Translations under genes and position numbers: made by a program
The notes under the pieces: generated by a model
Databases searched by the model: none
What the model saw: only the letters and a program-made list of their open reading frames with translations
What the model was told of the DNA's origin: nothing
In this document: positions 23,280-36,315 of the stretch, piece after piece
Layout: each line of letters starts with the position of its first letter
Numbering within the stretch: the stretch's first letter is position 1
NCBI GenBank assembly: GCA_036924285.1
Contig: JAYKYS010000008.1
Location: 24,413,001-24,477,000 of the forward strand
Direction of reading: 5' to 3'
DNA: 64,000 nucleotides
Source: Asterella californica
Taxonomy: Eukaryota > Streptophyta > Marchantiopsida > Marchantiales > Aytoniaceae

Positions 23280-24198
23280 TGTAACGTTCGACCGCAGATC
23301 ACGAAGTCGAGTCGTCCGTCTCTAGTCAATGAATCGCCGAACGTGAACCTCCCTGAAGACCTTGTACTATATTTGTGTCTCCAGATCCAGTTCGTTAAAC
23401 TTTCCGCTAATAAACACCAAGGATTTGATAACCGTTGGACGGGTTTAGCATAACCAACTAGTCTTTAGCAGGTCTCTGCTACTAAACTCAGGTTTCAGAA
23501 TGCAATGGAAACGATTCCAAGTTTGGGTTTGGTAAAATTTGGACAGCGCTTCCGCTACTGGTGGTTAAGTCGGAACGCAATAAACCCTGAAGAGCCACAG
23601 CCAAGACTAGGAAGTCTAGTGGATGCTAGGAAGTAGGAAGACACACCGAAATAGAGTCAACTCCACACCAGACGCTTCAATCCAACTTTGACACTCAATC
23701 CAAGCTTGCTTATCATATAATAAAGTAAATCACGGGCTCATATACATTACACGGTGTTTTCTTGCTAACAAGGTCTCGAAGAGCTCTTAGGCCAACAATT
23801 CTTCACTGCTCTGCAAATCTCCTGATAATTTCACTCCAGAACGCTATCTCTTCAGGAATCTTCACTCTAAACGCTGTAATCTTCCACTCAATAGACTAGA
23901 TTTCAAATTGAAGGTTAGACCAAGGCTAGAATCCCCGCTGGTCCCCTTAGTCTACAACTATTTACTCACAGCCTGCACTCAGCTTAGTCCCTGTGAAGTT
24001 TCCACCCTGCACCTCTCTATGATAAGCTCTTAATGTAGTCTCAGTTTCTTGCTCTCTGGTGCGCGGACAGTGAAAATGGTGAAAAAGCCCGGTTCTAGGG
24101 TTCGCGAACCCATTTAACCTTTCTCCTTGAGCCTTCGCCGTTTCCTTGTAGCCGCCTTAGTGTAATCACTGCCCATATAAATAGTAAACGGCGTTACA
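23280..24198 (-). repeat. 5' LTR of the outer Ty3/Gypsy element
   Basis: This 919-bp block is the partner of 5709-6645. The right end is CGTTACA, the exact inverse of the left end TGTAACG. The flanking bases acat match those to the left of 5709. Confidence 0.92.
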
Positions 24199-25640
24199 AC
24201 ATGCTATTCGCATTCCATTATCGACAGGATGCTAAAGTATTGATTTTAGGTGGACTTTTGTCATGTTTACGTGAGTTTTATGTGGATGGCTCTTCGATCC
24301 AAAGGAAAATACCAATTTTTGGGGTAGGATTGGATACGTTGATCCATCATATTTTATGAACAGAACGAATATACTTCGATGATCACTTCGGAAGAGATGG
24401 CATGAAGACTGAAAGGGCTGTAGTGACATCGACGATATAGTTTCTGCTTAGTAACTACTTACTTGGAAGAGAAGAACCTTTGTGGTGCTCCCGACAAACA
24501 CAATAAATTTTGAGACGTACTCTCTCCACTTCACTTGAATTCTACCAGAGTGATTAGATGAGTTTTCATCGTACTAAGAGGCTGAGATAAAACGCTAAGA
24601 GGCGGTTCTCTTCCAACAGTTACCGTTTTAATCGCGCTGGACACCTTTCACAATATTCTCAATCACTTCATCCATAGCAAACTTTGGTTCTGACTACAAC
24701 AACATCCATTTCTATCAAGGCAATGCTGATGCTGATCAATCATCTCGCTAACTTCGTACAGCTCTAATCTTCAAATACCGGTTCTTGTATCGACGTCGAG
24801 TTCCCCAACCACTATACCTCCTCCAGTTTGGTCTTTGCACCAAATCTCGTGTCTCCACCATCTTCCGCGGGTGGCTAGGGTCACATCAAGATGATGGTAC
24901 CTGATTTAAGACGAAACTGGTTGCATCTACTGCACGTACTGCACCTATTACCACTGAATAAGTCACCTAAACTTCATGGTTTTGCGTTTCACGTTTCGTT
25001 CTCAAGGTGCTCAACCGAAATTCGTCCTGGAGACTAACACCCGGCATCAAATGCATAGCGCTTCAAAGCATTTCGCTTGGCGCTCTATGTCACTTTCAGT
25101 GCGCGGACATAGTTTACACGTAACTGATCCCACTCACTAACCACTGAAACATCCATTGTGGGATTCAATCTCACTGCCTGTCCACTCAAGCGGCCGAAGT
25201 CTGTCAACTCTTACAATCTTTTATACGTGACACTTGCCATAGTGCCCCGTGATCCACAATCATCGAAGAGCAGTATCGGCCTTCAGTGGACGGAGATTAC
25301 ATACAGTGCTGTACACTACCGAAAGTCAATTCTATACAAAGGTCATTAGTGGCGCTACTTGAACTCAAATTTTTGAGACAAGGCTTGTGTATTATTGAAC
25401 AAGTGATCATACAGGGAATTTACACTATACAGTCCCAGCCCTATCCTATCAGGGGACATAGGCTTAGAAAGGCACGACTATGATGTACAACACTAATGAA
25501 TATGAAGCTGATTCCAAGGTGAGGATTTGCCAAACGCCCCACAGCAACTGAACATGATCGAACTGCCATGTTCATTTGGGACATCCTGTGTGGCAATGCA
25601 CACAGTTGAGAGATCGCCAGTTTACATCATAACGCCCTTC
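24199..25640. other. Intergenic stretch, nothing recognised
   Basis: Between the retrotransposon and the stop codon of the LCAT-like gene I see only short open frames, no repeats of note and no RNA gene. The part next to 25640 presumably holds the 3' untranslated region of that gene. Confidence 0.5.
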
Positions 25641-28600
25641 TCATCGAGCTATGATGGTGGCTCTCTTACCCTTGATATTGGCCGCTATCGCCTCTTCTGA
25701 AGCAGCTGCCATTGCCTGGTCCAGAGCTGTTGCGGTTCTCTTCGCATCGGCTCCTTCTGCAACTCCAACGGTATCAATTTCGATGCAATCCTTATTTTCT
25801 GTTGCTGATAGACGCGATCTCGTTACATGAGCATGAGCCTCGGCTCGAGTATCAGAACCCCTTTCCCCAGATGAAATGGTTGCAATGTACTCCTTCTCCA
25901 TGTCCAGAACATAATCTCCCGTATCATCCACATCTGTGCCTCTGCCACCTTCTCTACCTTCGTCGTCGGTACTTATCATAAACCGATGTCTCTTGTGTTC
26001 CTCAAACTCAGCCTTCGTGGGGAGTATCACGTAATCGTTGAGAGGATCATAGAAAGGGTCCGGATCGCAACCCAGCCAAGATTTCATTATCCTGAAAAAT
26101 CGATCATCATTCAATATGCCCCTGTGATCCCCGGGAATGCCTATTCTAGCCTTGGCATCCAACTCATCGGCCTGCAATGATACAGACCCCACGTTAACTA
26201 CGAGTACATAGTAGCACTGCGTCACACGTTAGATAATGTCTACTCTTACCGTGCAAACAGGAAAGCAGTCAAGAAATGCCCGCGAATCAAAGACGAAATA
26301 AAGACTTAGATACTGGTCTCACCATGGCGGACTCTGCCGGGACGGTTCCATCACCGTTCACGTAGTCATAGTCGGCCTGGACAGAATCAACATGTGATAG
26401 TGCTCACTGGTCATCCTTAGATGTCACTTCGAGGGACGAAGAGTAAACAAATTCCAATAGCACAGACTCACAACCCTTGTCGTCGAACATATATAAGCAA
26501 AAGCACTCTAATTCTGGAATCATACCTCAGTTATTAGAATGTCTTGCAACATCTGTATGGGAGACTCCTCACTTCCGTAGCTGTAGAGGTAAAATACCAG
26601 CCATCAATAATCTCTCACAACACTTTGCACTAACTGAGAACTATGACGTGCCTGGCACGACGTACATGAAGGCAGCAATGAAGGAGAACAAGATGCTCAG
26701 TAGCAGCTTGAGTTGCAGGCGTTGTTACAAAGCGGAGTCTAGGACCCAAGCACCCCGCTTCTTATGATTCTCCGCAATACAAAGTACTTGTCCAACGAGG
26801 AGGACTTTGCCGCTGTTCATGTCATCTTCAAAACACTGTATATCACAGCTCCCATCTTTAGAGAGGAAAATCTGACGGCAACCAGATCTTCTGTAATATC
26901 TACCATCTCCTTGCAGGGACAGGCATCCGAATATCTCTAAGCTTGCACTTGCAAGCATACGAAATACTCCCTACTGACTGTAGACTCTACGGCATGCAAT
27001 TCTTAATGAGTAGATCTTACTAGCTGAATTCCTTGCGCAACTTCTAAGACGAACGAGTAAGGATATTTACCAGACATGCATCGGAGTTAGCAGTTCAGTG
27101 CCGAATACATTGTAGAAGGTGACGCTCTTGGGGAGCGTTGCAGTCTTGAGGATTCGGAACGTTTCCATGGCCATAGCCATTATATCTCGATTCAACGGTA
27201 CATTAACCTGTTCTCCGTTGTACTCCAGCTGCAGTGTCGCACATAATGTTTAATGTGACAGTACTCGAAACCTGTTACAAACAATGGCTACCAACTCGAA
27301 GCAAAATAAACAAACGTAAATATCTGTATCTTCAAAGCCAACCTTCCGATCTCCTTTCGTACGTCACGTACGACACAGAACAGAACTAAAGTTTATGCAT
27401 ATCTGCCTGACTTGGTGCGTAGACGTTTCCCAGGAAGAGAGAGTGAACGCGACGAACTCACCATGTTATCCTTCAGCGCTGCCATCATCACGCCAATACA
27501 ATCTTTGGGACCGAATCTTTCCATTTCACACTCCGATTCCCCGTTGCTTCCAACTCGCTGGTGCCATAATCGCAACTCAGGGACATCGTTCCACTCAAAA
27601 TGTGGACTTGCCATGAGTTCATAGACCGAAGGGCACTCAATCAGCTGCAAGAAGACAAAAAATGGTTAACAGAGATTTGAATAAACTTGTGACAACGGTA
27701 ACCATACGTGCCGCTTTGTTCTCTTCTCCTCACAACCGTAGGCCCGGGCTCTATTACTCCATGATAGTAAGATCCGCTCTCCGCATGGCGCCTGTGTTGG
27801 TGGATACTTTAGGAACGTAGTTCTCCACTATGGGATGAGGTAATATTCTCACAGTGTGAAGTCATGAACAAGTAGTGTCTGCATTCTGCAAGATGCAAAT
27901 CCCCACTCTGTCTTCCTCGGCCCAAGCAGCTCAGGATTCTACTTCTGGGCCTTCTAGAGCAACGAAGTGGCTGTGCTGTGACGTAAGAATAGCTATTCCC
28001 CAAGAGAACTGTAGTTGAATACAGTCCCACCAGCAAGTTCAGTGCCCTGTGAGAAAGTTACATTCTATCTTGCCCAGCTCCGGAGATGCCCCACGCTATA
28101 GCTTCAAAAACTGTGTAGGGGCTCTCGCTGATGCAGCACCTCTGTTAGAAGACTCGTTGTTACCTCTAACAAAAGGCAATCCTGACAGGGTGTCTTGGCC
28201 AATGACACTGGTGGAACTCTGGAATAGAGATACTTGCCAGCTGATGCATGCTCCACTTTGCAATGAAGAGCTCTCGCTGCCAGCCTTTCACAAACTCAAC
28301 TCCAGTCAACAGACAATCCATGATAAACCCTGGCGCACCTGCTCACACAGCCCCTTTTATTACATCAGAAAAGAGATAAGAACAAAGGATCCCCCTCCAC
28401 CATAGTTTCCTCTTCTTCCACCTTATCAGTGGTATCCTCTCATCGCAAAGCCAAGCAGATAAAACAATAAATCATGGGAACAAGTTCTTCCCTAGTTCAA
28501 CTCTGCAACGTCAAAAATATCAAAACGCTTCACTGTTAAGACTGTACATTACCCCCGCACTCCGCAAGACTCTGGGCAAAAGGGAAGCAAGACAACTCGA

Positions 28601-30954
28601 GAAATACAAACGCGCAACGCGCAATGGCGTTGGCATTGCAGATTGTCTTAACATGCTTTCGCATCTCACCTTGGAACGGTACAGTAACAGCAATCCAGTT
28701 ATTCACGTATTTCTCAAAGACCTGTGGCATAAACGAGAGAAACGATAAGGAAGAAGGAAACCAAAGCACTCTAGCTATCTATCCTCCTGCTGCTACTTAT
28801 GGCCGTTAAACTTCACTTTCAACTGTTGCTGTTTCCAATACAGGTAACTAGATCGCTCAACAATGAGTTTACAGAACGAAGGAATCAAAGGACAGAGCAC
28901 TTGGCAAGGATTGCTTATTCTGGAGAGTTCGAGTAATGTATATCCGTTATATTTGATAAAGTGGACCACGGTTTAAGAAGTCCACTGAAGTGAATGGAAC
29001 CGCCTATGCGCGATGATCAAGCTTTGATTTAAATCAATATGTACTGGTATATGCCGGCCAATGTAGTTAGCACGGTGATGCAAGAACTAAGTACAGACAC
29101 TTGAGCTAACCGGTGAATTTGAAACCCAGAAAAGTACATCGCCACATAATAGATGGAACGAGTGAGCTCTAAGCTTAGATTTACAGTCACATACATGACA
29201 CGTATCATACCTCTGGGTAAAGCGCCAAAAAGTTCTTCACAATCAGGCCGCCCATGGAATGTGAGATTATGTCCACCTTTTTCCCCCCGGAAGCATCGTA
29301 CATTTGCTTCAACTTCGTTTGTAATTCCTGCATGCGTTCTGGAAGTCTGCAGACGAACAACTGTGGTTAACCAAGCCTCCATCCATCTTCATCGGCAAGA
29401 TTCCATGACAAGGAGACATTCAAACAGATCAGATCAAACCTACAACTAAACCATGTAGTGAATACCTGCCTCGGGGTTCCAATAGTAGCATGCCATACAA
29501 ATTCGCAATCGCGGACCTGGAGATGGTGATCCTCACGTTTTGCTATGGGACCTTATTAGGAGGACAGCCTCAGGAGAAAAGCGCAAAATGTCTCTAAAAT
29601 AAGTTTTGAGAACCGGCCATCACGATTGGCAGTCTGCTTGCAGCTAGACAGTCAGTTGTGGCGAGCTACTGATACTCTCTTTCTTGCACGCTGAAACAAC
29701 ACTTGTAGCTCCCGAACGTAGTTACCACTTACAGCTCTTGACGAACGAGTACATCGGGAGAATATAACCTATGATTCCGAGCTGGCACAACGCTCTCACA
29801 GTCGCAATACTCATGCCCCGCATGATAAATTAAAAGCGCTGTATTCAAGGTAAAGTCAAACGTACCTATTACTCTGACGAAAGTCATATGGAAATCCGAA
29901 CAGAGTTGTCCCTTCGCTATAGCCCCAGCTCAACAACTGCTTAATTAAGTCATGGAAGTAGTAGACAACATCCAGTCGCAAGATCTGAACTCATCACAAA
30001 ACGATAAGCAAATATGGGCAAAGCGAGTTATCTCAGAGAGATAATCGTCTTTGCAGCGAATTCAACAGGATGCTAGCGGACTTCCACCTGGCACTAACTC
30101 AGAAGGACATTTTCTATGCGCTGAGTTCTTCACCAAGACAAGTCTTTCCACCCGATATACAAATGAATAAAGCACAGCGTTTAAGTTCCACATGAGGGCA
30201 GATTAATACAATGATGCAAGAGCTGATGAGTAGACACTAGCAAGCAGTTATCTACATTTGGATGCCACAAAGAGAAACTTACAATGTCGGGATCTAGGAT
30301 ATCACAAGCGTAGAGACCATATCTATCCGTCGGGACCTCAATGCTTACGGCTGAATCCAAAGACTCAGTTTTTCCTGGTTCAACAACACCGAACCGTCGA
30401 ACGTGAGCGTGAGAAAGAAAACTAATCATGTAGACGACTAATAGAAGAAGTATGCAATCTGATAGAAGAGACCCGATAAGAGCGATAACCCGAAGAGGAA
30501 AGCACTCAGACGCTTGGGTAAAAACGTTATCAACCAAGATGTACGCAAGGCAGGGCTCTGTTATTTAACAATTACGGAGGAATGTCGGCTAGAACAAAGA
30601 AGGAAACGGTGCTTTGCAAATTGCAGTTACACCTGTCGATACGGACAAAGATTCCTCACAAAATTGACGCACAGGATTGCACCGTGGTTTTCTCGTATTA
30701 CCTGTTTCTGGATTGTAAAAGGACCAGAGTTTTGCTCTGAACTCATGGTCCGCAGCAAACAAACGCACCCAAATCCGCTCCTTCTTCCCTTTCTCATCAA
30801 CGGAATTCAAAATTGAACCACCAATGCCTGGTATCAGGAGAATCGGATTGAGATCTGGGTTGAAGTCTTTACTACCGTCTGCAGATTGATCGTGCCACGG
30901 CCACCACTCTTCAATCTTGTCTATGACGTCCCAGATGTTCCACTTCACGCGCAT
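25641..30954 (-). CDS. LCAT4: LCAT-like phospholipase A, 11 exons
   Basis: A complete minus-strand gene. Exons: 30702-30954, 30283-30374, 29866-29984, 29211-29346, 28670-28721, 28238-28338, 27462-27644, 27071-27228, 26526-26580, 26323-26376, 25641-26171. They join in phase to 577 codons. The product matches plant lecithin:cholesterol acyltransferase-like 4 along its length (that enzyme is about 535 residues). This family hydrolyses acyl chains of phospholipids; plant members act as phospholipase A rather than sterol acyltransferase. Visible: the oxyanion region LIPGIGGS (about residue 42), nucleophile Ser185 in SHSMGG, Asp392 in GDGTVP and His417 in GDHRGIL, the expected Ser-Asp-His triad. 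There is no signal peptide, which fits a cytosolic enzyme. The C-terminal 130 residues are acidic and poorly conserved. Nine introns are GT-AG; intron 6 is GC-AG. The start is the first in-frame ATG, 30 residues before the conserved core. Confidence 0.93.
27645..28237 (-). other. GC-AG intron (intron 6) of the LCAT-like gene
   Basis: The donor reads CTG then GCAAGT and the acceptor TTGCAG. Using GC restores the conserved stretch MHQLLIECPS exactly across the junction. No GT site nearby does so. The rest of the donor matches the GC-AG class consensus. Confidence 0.88.
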
Positions 30955-33518
30955 TGTTCCTGCTTAGTCACAACCTCCAATTTCTCTAGCCTGAAGAGAA
31001 TAACTCCGGGAACAGCACAAGCGCTGGTGGCCACCAACAAACAACCTGGGCCTGGAATATCAGTCCAGATTTCCTTCTAAAGCTTCCACCAGCAGAGCTT
31101 CTTTCAGCCGGTCAATTCTGATCAGAGTTGCTTTATCCCAGCAATCACTACAGCGACCCACTTACACGACACTTAACTCCACTGACATACTGTTGGTACA
31201 AATTCACAAACTGGGACAAACTTCACTTCCCGGAAATTACGTCTCCTGTCAAGATCTCTCAATTTTGCCTACAGGGACTCGGAATTTTAGCAACCTCGTG
31301 ATCAAGAACCTTCATACCCCCTGCACGATACTTCCACCACAATCCCGTACTTCCTACCTCCCAAGAACCTCAGAACCACTCCCTACCTTCATTCCTGCCT
31401 CCCTCAGACGGCCAGTGCACTGTCTCCACTCTGTGCATAAACTATCCTCAGTTGCCTCCAAATGACCAATTGGGCCAATTATTCTGGTACTTCTTTTTGC
31501 AGGTCTTCAACCAAAGACCTATACGCGGACTCCTCCACCGGTTCACCCCTCCGTGACACACATACTCCTAACCAGAGCACAATCCCTCCCTCTCTAACCT
31601 TCCAAAACTATTTACAAATGACTCTCGAGGAGCAGCAGCAACCAAATGCAACCAGTATGTACACCACTGTATAATTTCAGTGCATCCTCAGGCTGCATGA
31701 ACAAAGCTTGCATCCAACCACAACACCGCAGGCAGGCACGGGGGCGGGCCTTCCAGACAACTAAGGGACGGACAAAATCAGCCACAAGTGATTTTATTTC
31801 CACTTCTACGACAGTAGAGACACGCAACACACGGGCGAACTGGTGTACTGAGCGAGGGCGGAGGAGGAGGGAGATGCGAGCAGCGGCAGCTCCAGCTTCG
31901 AAACGGAGGAAGAAAACAAACAGACGAGAACAACAACAATACTGAAAGGAGTGGAAATCGGCTTCCGCAAGGTGACACACAACCCACGACGACACTCTCT
32001 GTACACTTTCTGTGTCTCTTCTACTGTACTTCGGCTCAGCTCGGGGCAGCGGGGAAGGAATCAAATCATTTCTGCCTGGATAAAGTTAGCCTTTATTTTC
32101 TGCCAACCTTTATAGTATATACTCTACTCCTGTACTCATCAATTTCATCATCGTAACAGTTAGGGAGGTCCCTCCTCCAGTGGCTTGGACACCTGCATGC
32201 ATGGAAAGACCTGCTGCTTCTCCGGCTCCTTCAGTCAGATGAAGGAAAGGAAGGAAGTAAGTGACCATTATGACCGCTTTCTGACACCTTGCCCGTACTG
32301 CTTTGACTGTAGTTAAAATCTATCTACACAAATCTTACGGCTCCATGGAGGGTAAGATGGGAAAGCTCTGCAGCTTGCTCAGTCTTCATTCATAACGACT
32401 ACGTAGAACTTGTACACCATTTTCGTACAGCACGCACTTCTTTTGTGAGATGCACGAGGCTACCAGTGGCTGGTGGGTACGGTCCACTGCTAACTAATCA
32501 TCAACTTCCAGTACACTGGCTGCGAAGACTATAGTCAGTTCGCTTTGCAGAAATTTGCTTTATCAAATCCTATCACGAATGTTGGAGTTGATCAGACTTT
32601 TCTTATAATTTTTTGTTTCATTAGACTCTTTATAAAAAGCAAATGGTCATAACGAATGTAGGATTTCATCATACCCTTCTTATAATGATCACACTCCGCA
32701 CCAAGAGCAAAAACTCATACAGCTAACTTTGCTTAATAATGATGCGTTTTGGCAAGAAAACACTATGTAAACGTAAAGAAAAGCCAGTCTGCAAACTAAA
32801 ATTCGTTTTCTCGCGTCGCTACCTCGGCCAAAAAACGTGCCAAGTCTGAATCGTCTTGTGCCTAGGCAAGGTGATTTGTATAGCAGTAACTCCAGATAAG
32901 AGATATGATCAAGCAGGATCTGATCCAAGTTCGCTTATTTTGAGAGTTTAATCAAGTAAATTTTTGATTCGCTTTGCAAAATTAGCTGATGTTATTTCTT
33001 ATGTGAACTCAACACTCAAAATACGTAATATAACTCGTAACTAGATGAATTTAGTATATCATATTGAGAATGATGAAATGTTTTTGTTCTGCCTAGAAGT
33101 ATTACATAAAGCTCTGAAGGGAGTGATTTATCTTGATAACCTATTTTCTTGATAAACTATTGTTGATAAAACATTTTCTTGAGGCTTTGCATATGCAGTG
33201 TGGTTAAGCTGGTCCACTTAGTGTCTTTTGAATCGCTGGATAACCATCTTCACTCAACGTCTTTTTCGTTTAACATATTTTTTTCAAAATTTAAATATTG
33301 GCATATCACTTTTTCGAGTCTAAACAATGACATATCAGTTTATATCTAAACCCAACCTAAAGTGTGGTGTATCAGTTTCGGAACATAGACAGTGGTGCAC
33401 GGAAAGGTCGATAATATAAAGAAAAAAATGAAAAAATAGTTTATTAGACACATGTGCGGTTCATAGGAAAGCAATTGCAATAGATGATTGCTTTCCTGTA
33501 TTCTAAAAGCAATAGGAG
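30955..33518. other. Upstream region of the LCAT-like gene, no other gene seen
   Basis: This should contain the promoter and 5' untranslated region of the minus-strand LCAT-like gene. I see no convincing TATA box or coding region. The stretch 31620-31930 is rich in CAG and GGA repeats, which opens chance frames on both strands. Confidence 0.4.
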
Positions 33519-33656
33519 ACTTTACAGCTACTGATAGCGTTCCTAACCACGATGTTCTTCTTCCTTTCGGAGCGTTGGTTGCTTGGCCATTCGGGTCCTC
33601 TTTCCATTGTATGGCTTGATGAGGTATTTCCATCCGTTTGCTATTCATTTCGTGGC
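33519..33656 (+). mobile_element. 3' fragment of the window LINE family
   Basis: About 138 bp matches the 3' ends of the LINE copies at 44430-44562 and 59394-59503. It shares ctactgatagcg, ttgcttggcc, tcgggtcct, ggcttgatgaggt and ccgtttgctattcatt. It is a strongly 5'-truncated insertion, the usual fate of target-primed reverse transcription. Confidence 0.75.
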
Positions 33657-35150
33657 GTGTTTTCTCTTTTTCTTTTCTTTTTATTGGGCACAGAAGGTCC
33701 ATGGAGTCCAAGCCCGTCACGCGAAATGATGCGCGTGCTACGGTAGTGATGATGGGCACGAGGTTCAAAACGAATGGGAATCAAGAACCGCATCACGCAT
33801 TATATTCCTCTGGCATCCAAACAAGACTATTCATCCGAAGGGAGCATGTCCCTTTTGATCCGCCCTAATTCACTCACTTAGCAATTCACAGTAATGCCTT
33901 CATAGATGAATTCATGTTGCTTGCTAGCTCTCTTCATTGCATAATCTCATGCGCCTTTTCTGAAGCAACAGACTTCACAGAAGTTCATCCTCGCCGTGGC
34001 TTGGAATTCCGTACTAGAAGATCGTTGGAGCCTATGCTGCTTCTGTGTGTAGAGGAAAATAATCAGAAGAGATAAAATTCTATTCTCAGAAGTGTTCCAT
34101 TCTCAAATGTATTGTCGTAAAGGATCTCAGGCAGATTTTCTTTCAGTGAGAGGGCAAGGCATTTCTCAATCACGACAGAACAGTGCGGATATACTCAAGA
34201 GGATGTTTTCCGGGAAGAAAAATTTTGAGAATCGTGTTCAGTTTCAGTAAGGTTTGACCTGCAACGTGAACTACCGTATACCAGCCCTCTCTCGGCTCTC
34301 GTACCTTACAAGGATAACGGAGACCTTGTCGTCTGCCAAATGGCACGAAGTTTATAGGCGACACGATTCACGAACTGGCTATCGGTGGAAGAAACCCCAA
34401 CTTCACTCCAAAGAACTTCTCGTGCATCTTTACCCCATCAAGTTTCCCTGGAGCTTCCGGGACTTCCACGTTGAAATCTTTGATTTCAGCTGCATCGCGT
34501 AGATTACCTTGAAACCTTCTACTTCATCCGTGAAGCGTTCCACCCAAGATAACCTGAGTTGTTGACGAGTCTTCGGTACACACCAAAAGAAAATCTTCCA
34601 AGACAAACAGCATGACGAGGATGTGATCACATATTCTCGCCCTGAAGCAGAAACATTCATGTATGGGATAATGCACTGCCCGAGGCCGTAGCTTGCGGTG
34701 CTAGTAAGCACACGCCAGGCAGTGCATTAGCTTTCCATTAGATTTCCATTAGCTCTCGAGATGATCTCTCCCCTTCCCGGTTTAGGTGTTAGAATTGGGT
34801 TTGGCTGGCGGGCAGCGCCCACGCCCGCCATTGCCGTGCACTATTAAAAGCCCTTCCGTGTGTCAAATATTGCGAAGGAAAAAACTTGTAGCAACATTTT
34901 CTATCATGCTCGTGATTTCACCTCTTTTGCCCGTAACACTACACTGACCGACGAAATATTGCCAGTGTTTCATATACACGAAGCATCCGACCGAGTCTAG
35001 TTATGGCTCCTAGTTCCCTCGAGCCTGTTAGAGGCAACGGCGCTGACAACGATCACGGAAGTCCATCTGGCGGTGCTCGCTTAGTACCTCGTGGCCACGC
35101 TTTCCCGCCAAAGTCTAGAACACCATAACTTATAATATCTTTCCTCAAGG
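33657..35150. other. Intergenic stretch, nothing recognised
   Basis: Only short frames. There is no RNA gene or clear repeat apart from the LINE fragments on each side. Confidence 0.4.
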
Positions 35151-35273
35151 CCTTGTACAGTGAATTCCATGTGGACCTTCGGGTCCTTCTTTCCCATGCG
35201 TCTTTCCATCTGGTGGCTATTCATTACGTCTCTTTTTTCCTATATCCTTACTCACATCCTTGTACAGTGAATT
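35151..35273 (+). mobile_element. 91-bp LINE tail insertion flanked by a 16-bp duplication
   Basis: The 16 bases CCTTGTACAGTGAATT occur at 35151-35166 and again, exactly, at 35258-35273. Between them lie 91 bp that resemble the last bases of the LINE 3' end (ccttcgggtccttctttccc, then ggctattcatta). An exact direct repeat around a LINE tail is what a target-site duplication from a very short insertion would look like. Confidence 0.65.
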
Positions 35274-36253
35274 TCGTTTTCTCTTCTCAGAACACTTGAG
35301 AAGTGTTATAAAATTTTATTTTAATCAACTATTATAGAAAATAAAATTAATTTATAAATATTATATATTAATCAGTCTCGGAGTAAGAACTCATCCGAAG
35401 AAAACCCATAAATAAAGAGCGAGTTGATGCGTCCCTGAGATAAGTCAGAGACTTCCATTCTCAACACGCGTGGTTTCTAGATGGACAATAATTTATATTT
35501 TAACTTTTCTCGCCGGAAATATTAGAATACACCTCATGTGTAATCTAGAGATTACACTTAAGTGTACATGGGTGAATATCCTCTCTTACTGCCCTCGTGC
35601 ATCTCCCGACGCAATCCGCTGACATCGTCCAAAATATAACTTTGCTCGCTTGAAATGACTTTTTGGAAGAAATGACACCCCTAATGCATTAGATCATTTC
35701 TCCAAAATGAAACACTCTATATCCCGGACGTAACACAGACTATCATTCCTTGTACGTTGAGTCGAAAATCCACCGGGAAGTTTGGAAGTGCACCAACTTG
35801 AAAACCTCCCACGAAAATGGATCGGGCTGGGTACGTCCAGGAATCTTTTCATGCATTTATGACATAAATGACACCTGCTACTATACTGTACACGATGCAG
35901 TATTGAAGTGTATATGATGCGTGAGATCGTATGTCTGTCGTGCTGGTTCTGTTACTGAAACGTCGTTGCTTGGAGGTGAGTCGCGTGTTACAGTGTGTGT
36001 TCCCGTCCAAGAAGGTGCCGTACAAGAGAGTCGACAGGTTCGCGGATGTGGATGAATAGCTTGCACGACGCAGATACAGACAGAGTCAAGTCACTAGCCG
36101 GTCAGTGCTGTCAGTCAACCTGGATATTATGCTTGTGAACAAATGCGTGTACCACGTCAAGGTTGTGGATCAATCACACCAACATGCCCTTGAGCATTGA
36201 GGGGCTCTACAAGTGTCCAACTGAACGGGGACACCAGCCAACTATATCCGGGC

Positions 36254-36315
36254 CATCCCGCGTGGCGTTCCGTATGGTCCAGATCATCCCGCGTGGCGTT
36301 CCGTATGGTTCTGTC
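36254..36315. repeat. 31-bp tandem duplication
   Basis: Two units start at 36254 and 36285, both with catcccgcgtggcgttccgt followed by atggt. The near identity shows a recent local duplication. Confidence 0.85.

Larger units (their letters stand above)
5709..24198 (-). mobile_element. Ty3/Gypsy chromovirus, minus strand, interrupted by a nested element
   Basis: This is a complete minus-strand LTR retrotransposon read from right to left: 5' LTR, iMet primer site, gag, protease, reverse transcriptase, RNase H, integrase, chromodomain, 3' LTR. Both LTRs start TGTAA and end in TTACA on the plus strand. The four bases acat occur immediately outside both ends (5705-5708 and 24199-24202), which supports one insertion event. 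The LTRs differ by at least 16 substitutions plus small indels over about 920 bp, so it is older than the element nested in it. Its integrase gene is split at 7445/19042 by that nested element, and roughly 60 codons between the two halves are missing. The gag and pol frames are also broken and a catalytic residue is lost, so this copy cannot move on its own. Confidence 0.93.

Noticed and set aside
26725..26958. Candidate ninth exon of the LCAT-like gene
   Set aside because: None of its frames matched the family or kept phase. The 55-bp exon at 26526-26580 gives YGSEESP and fits both phases exactly.
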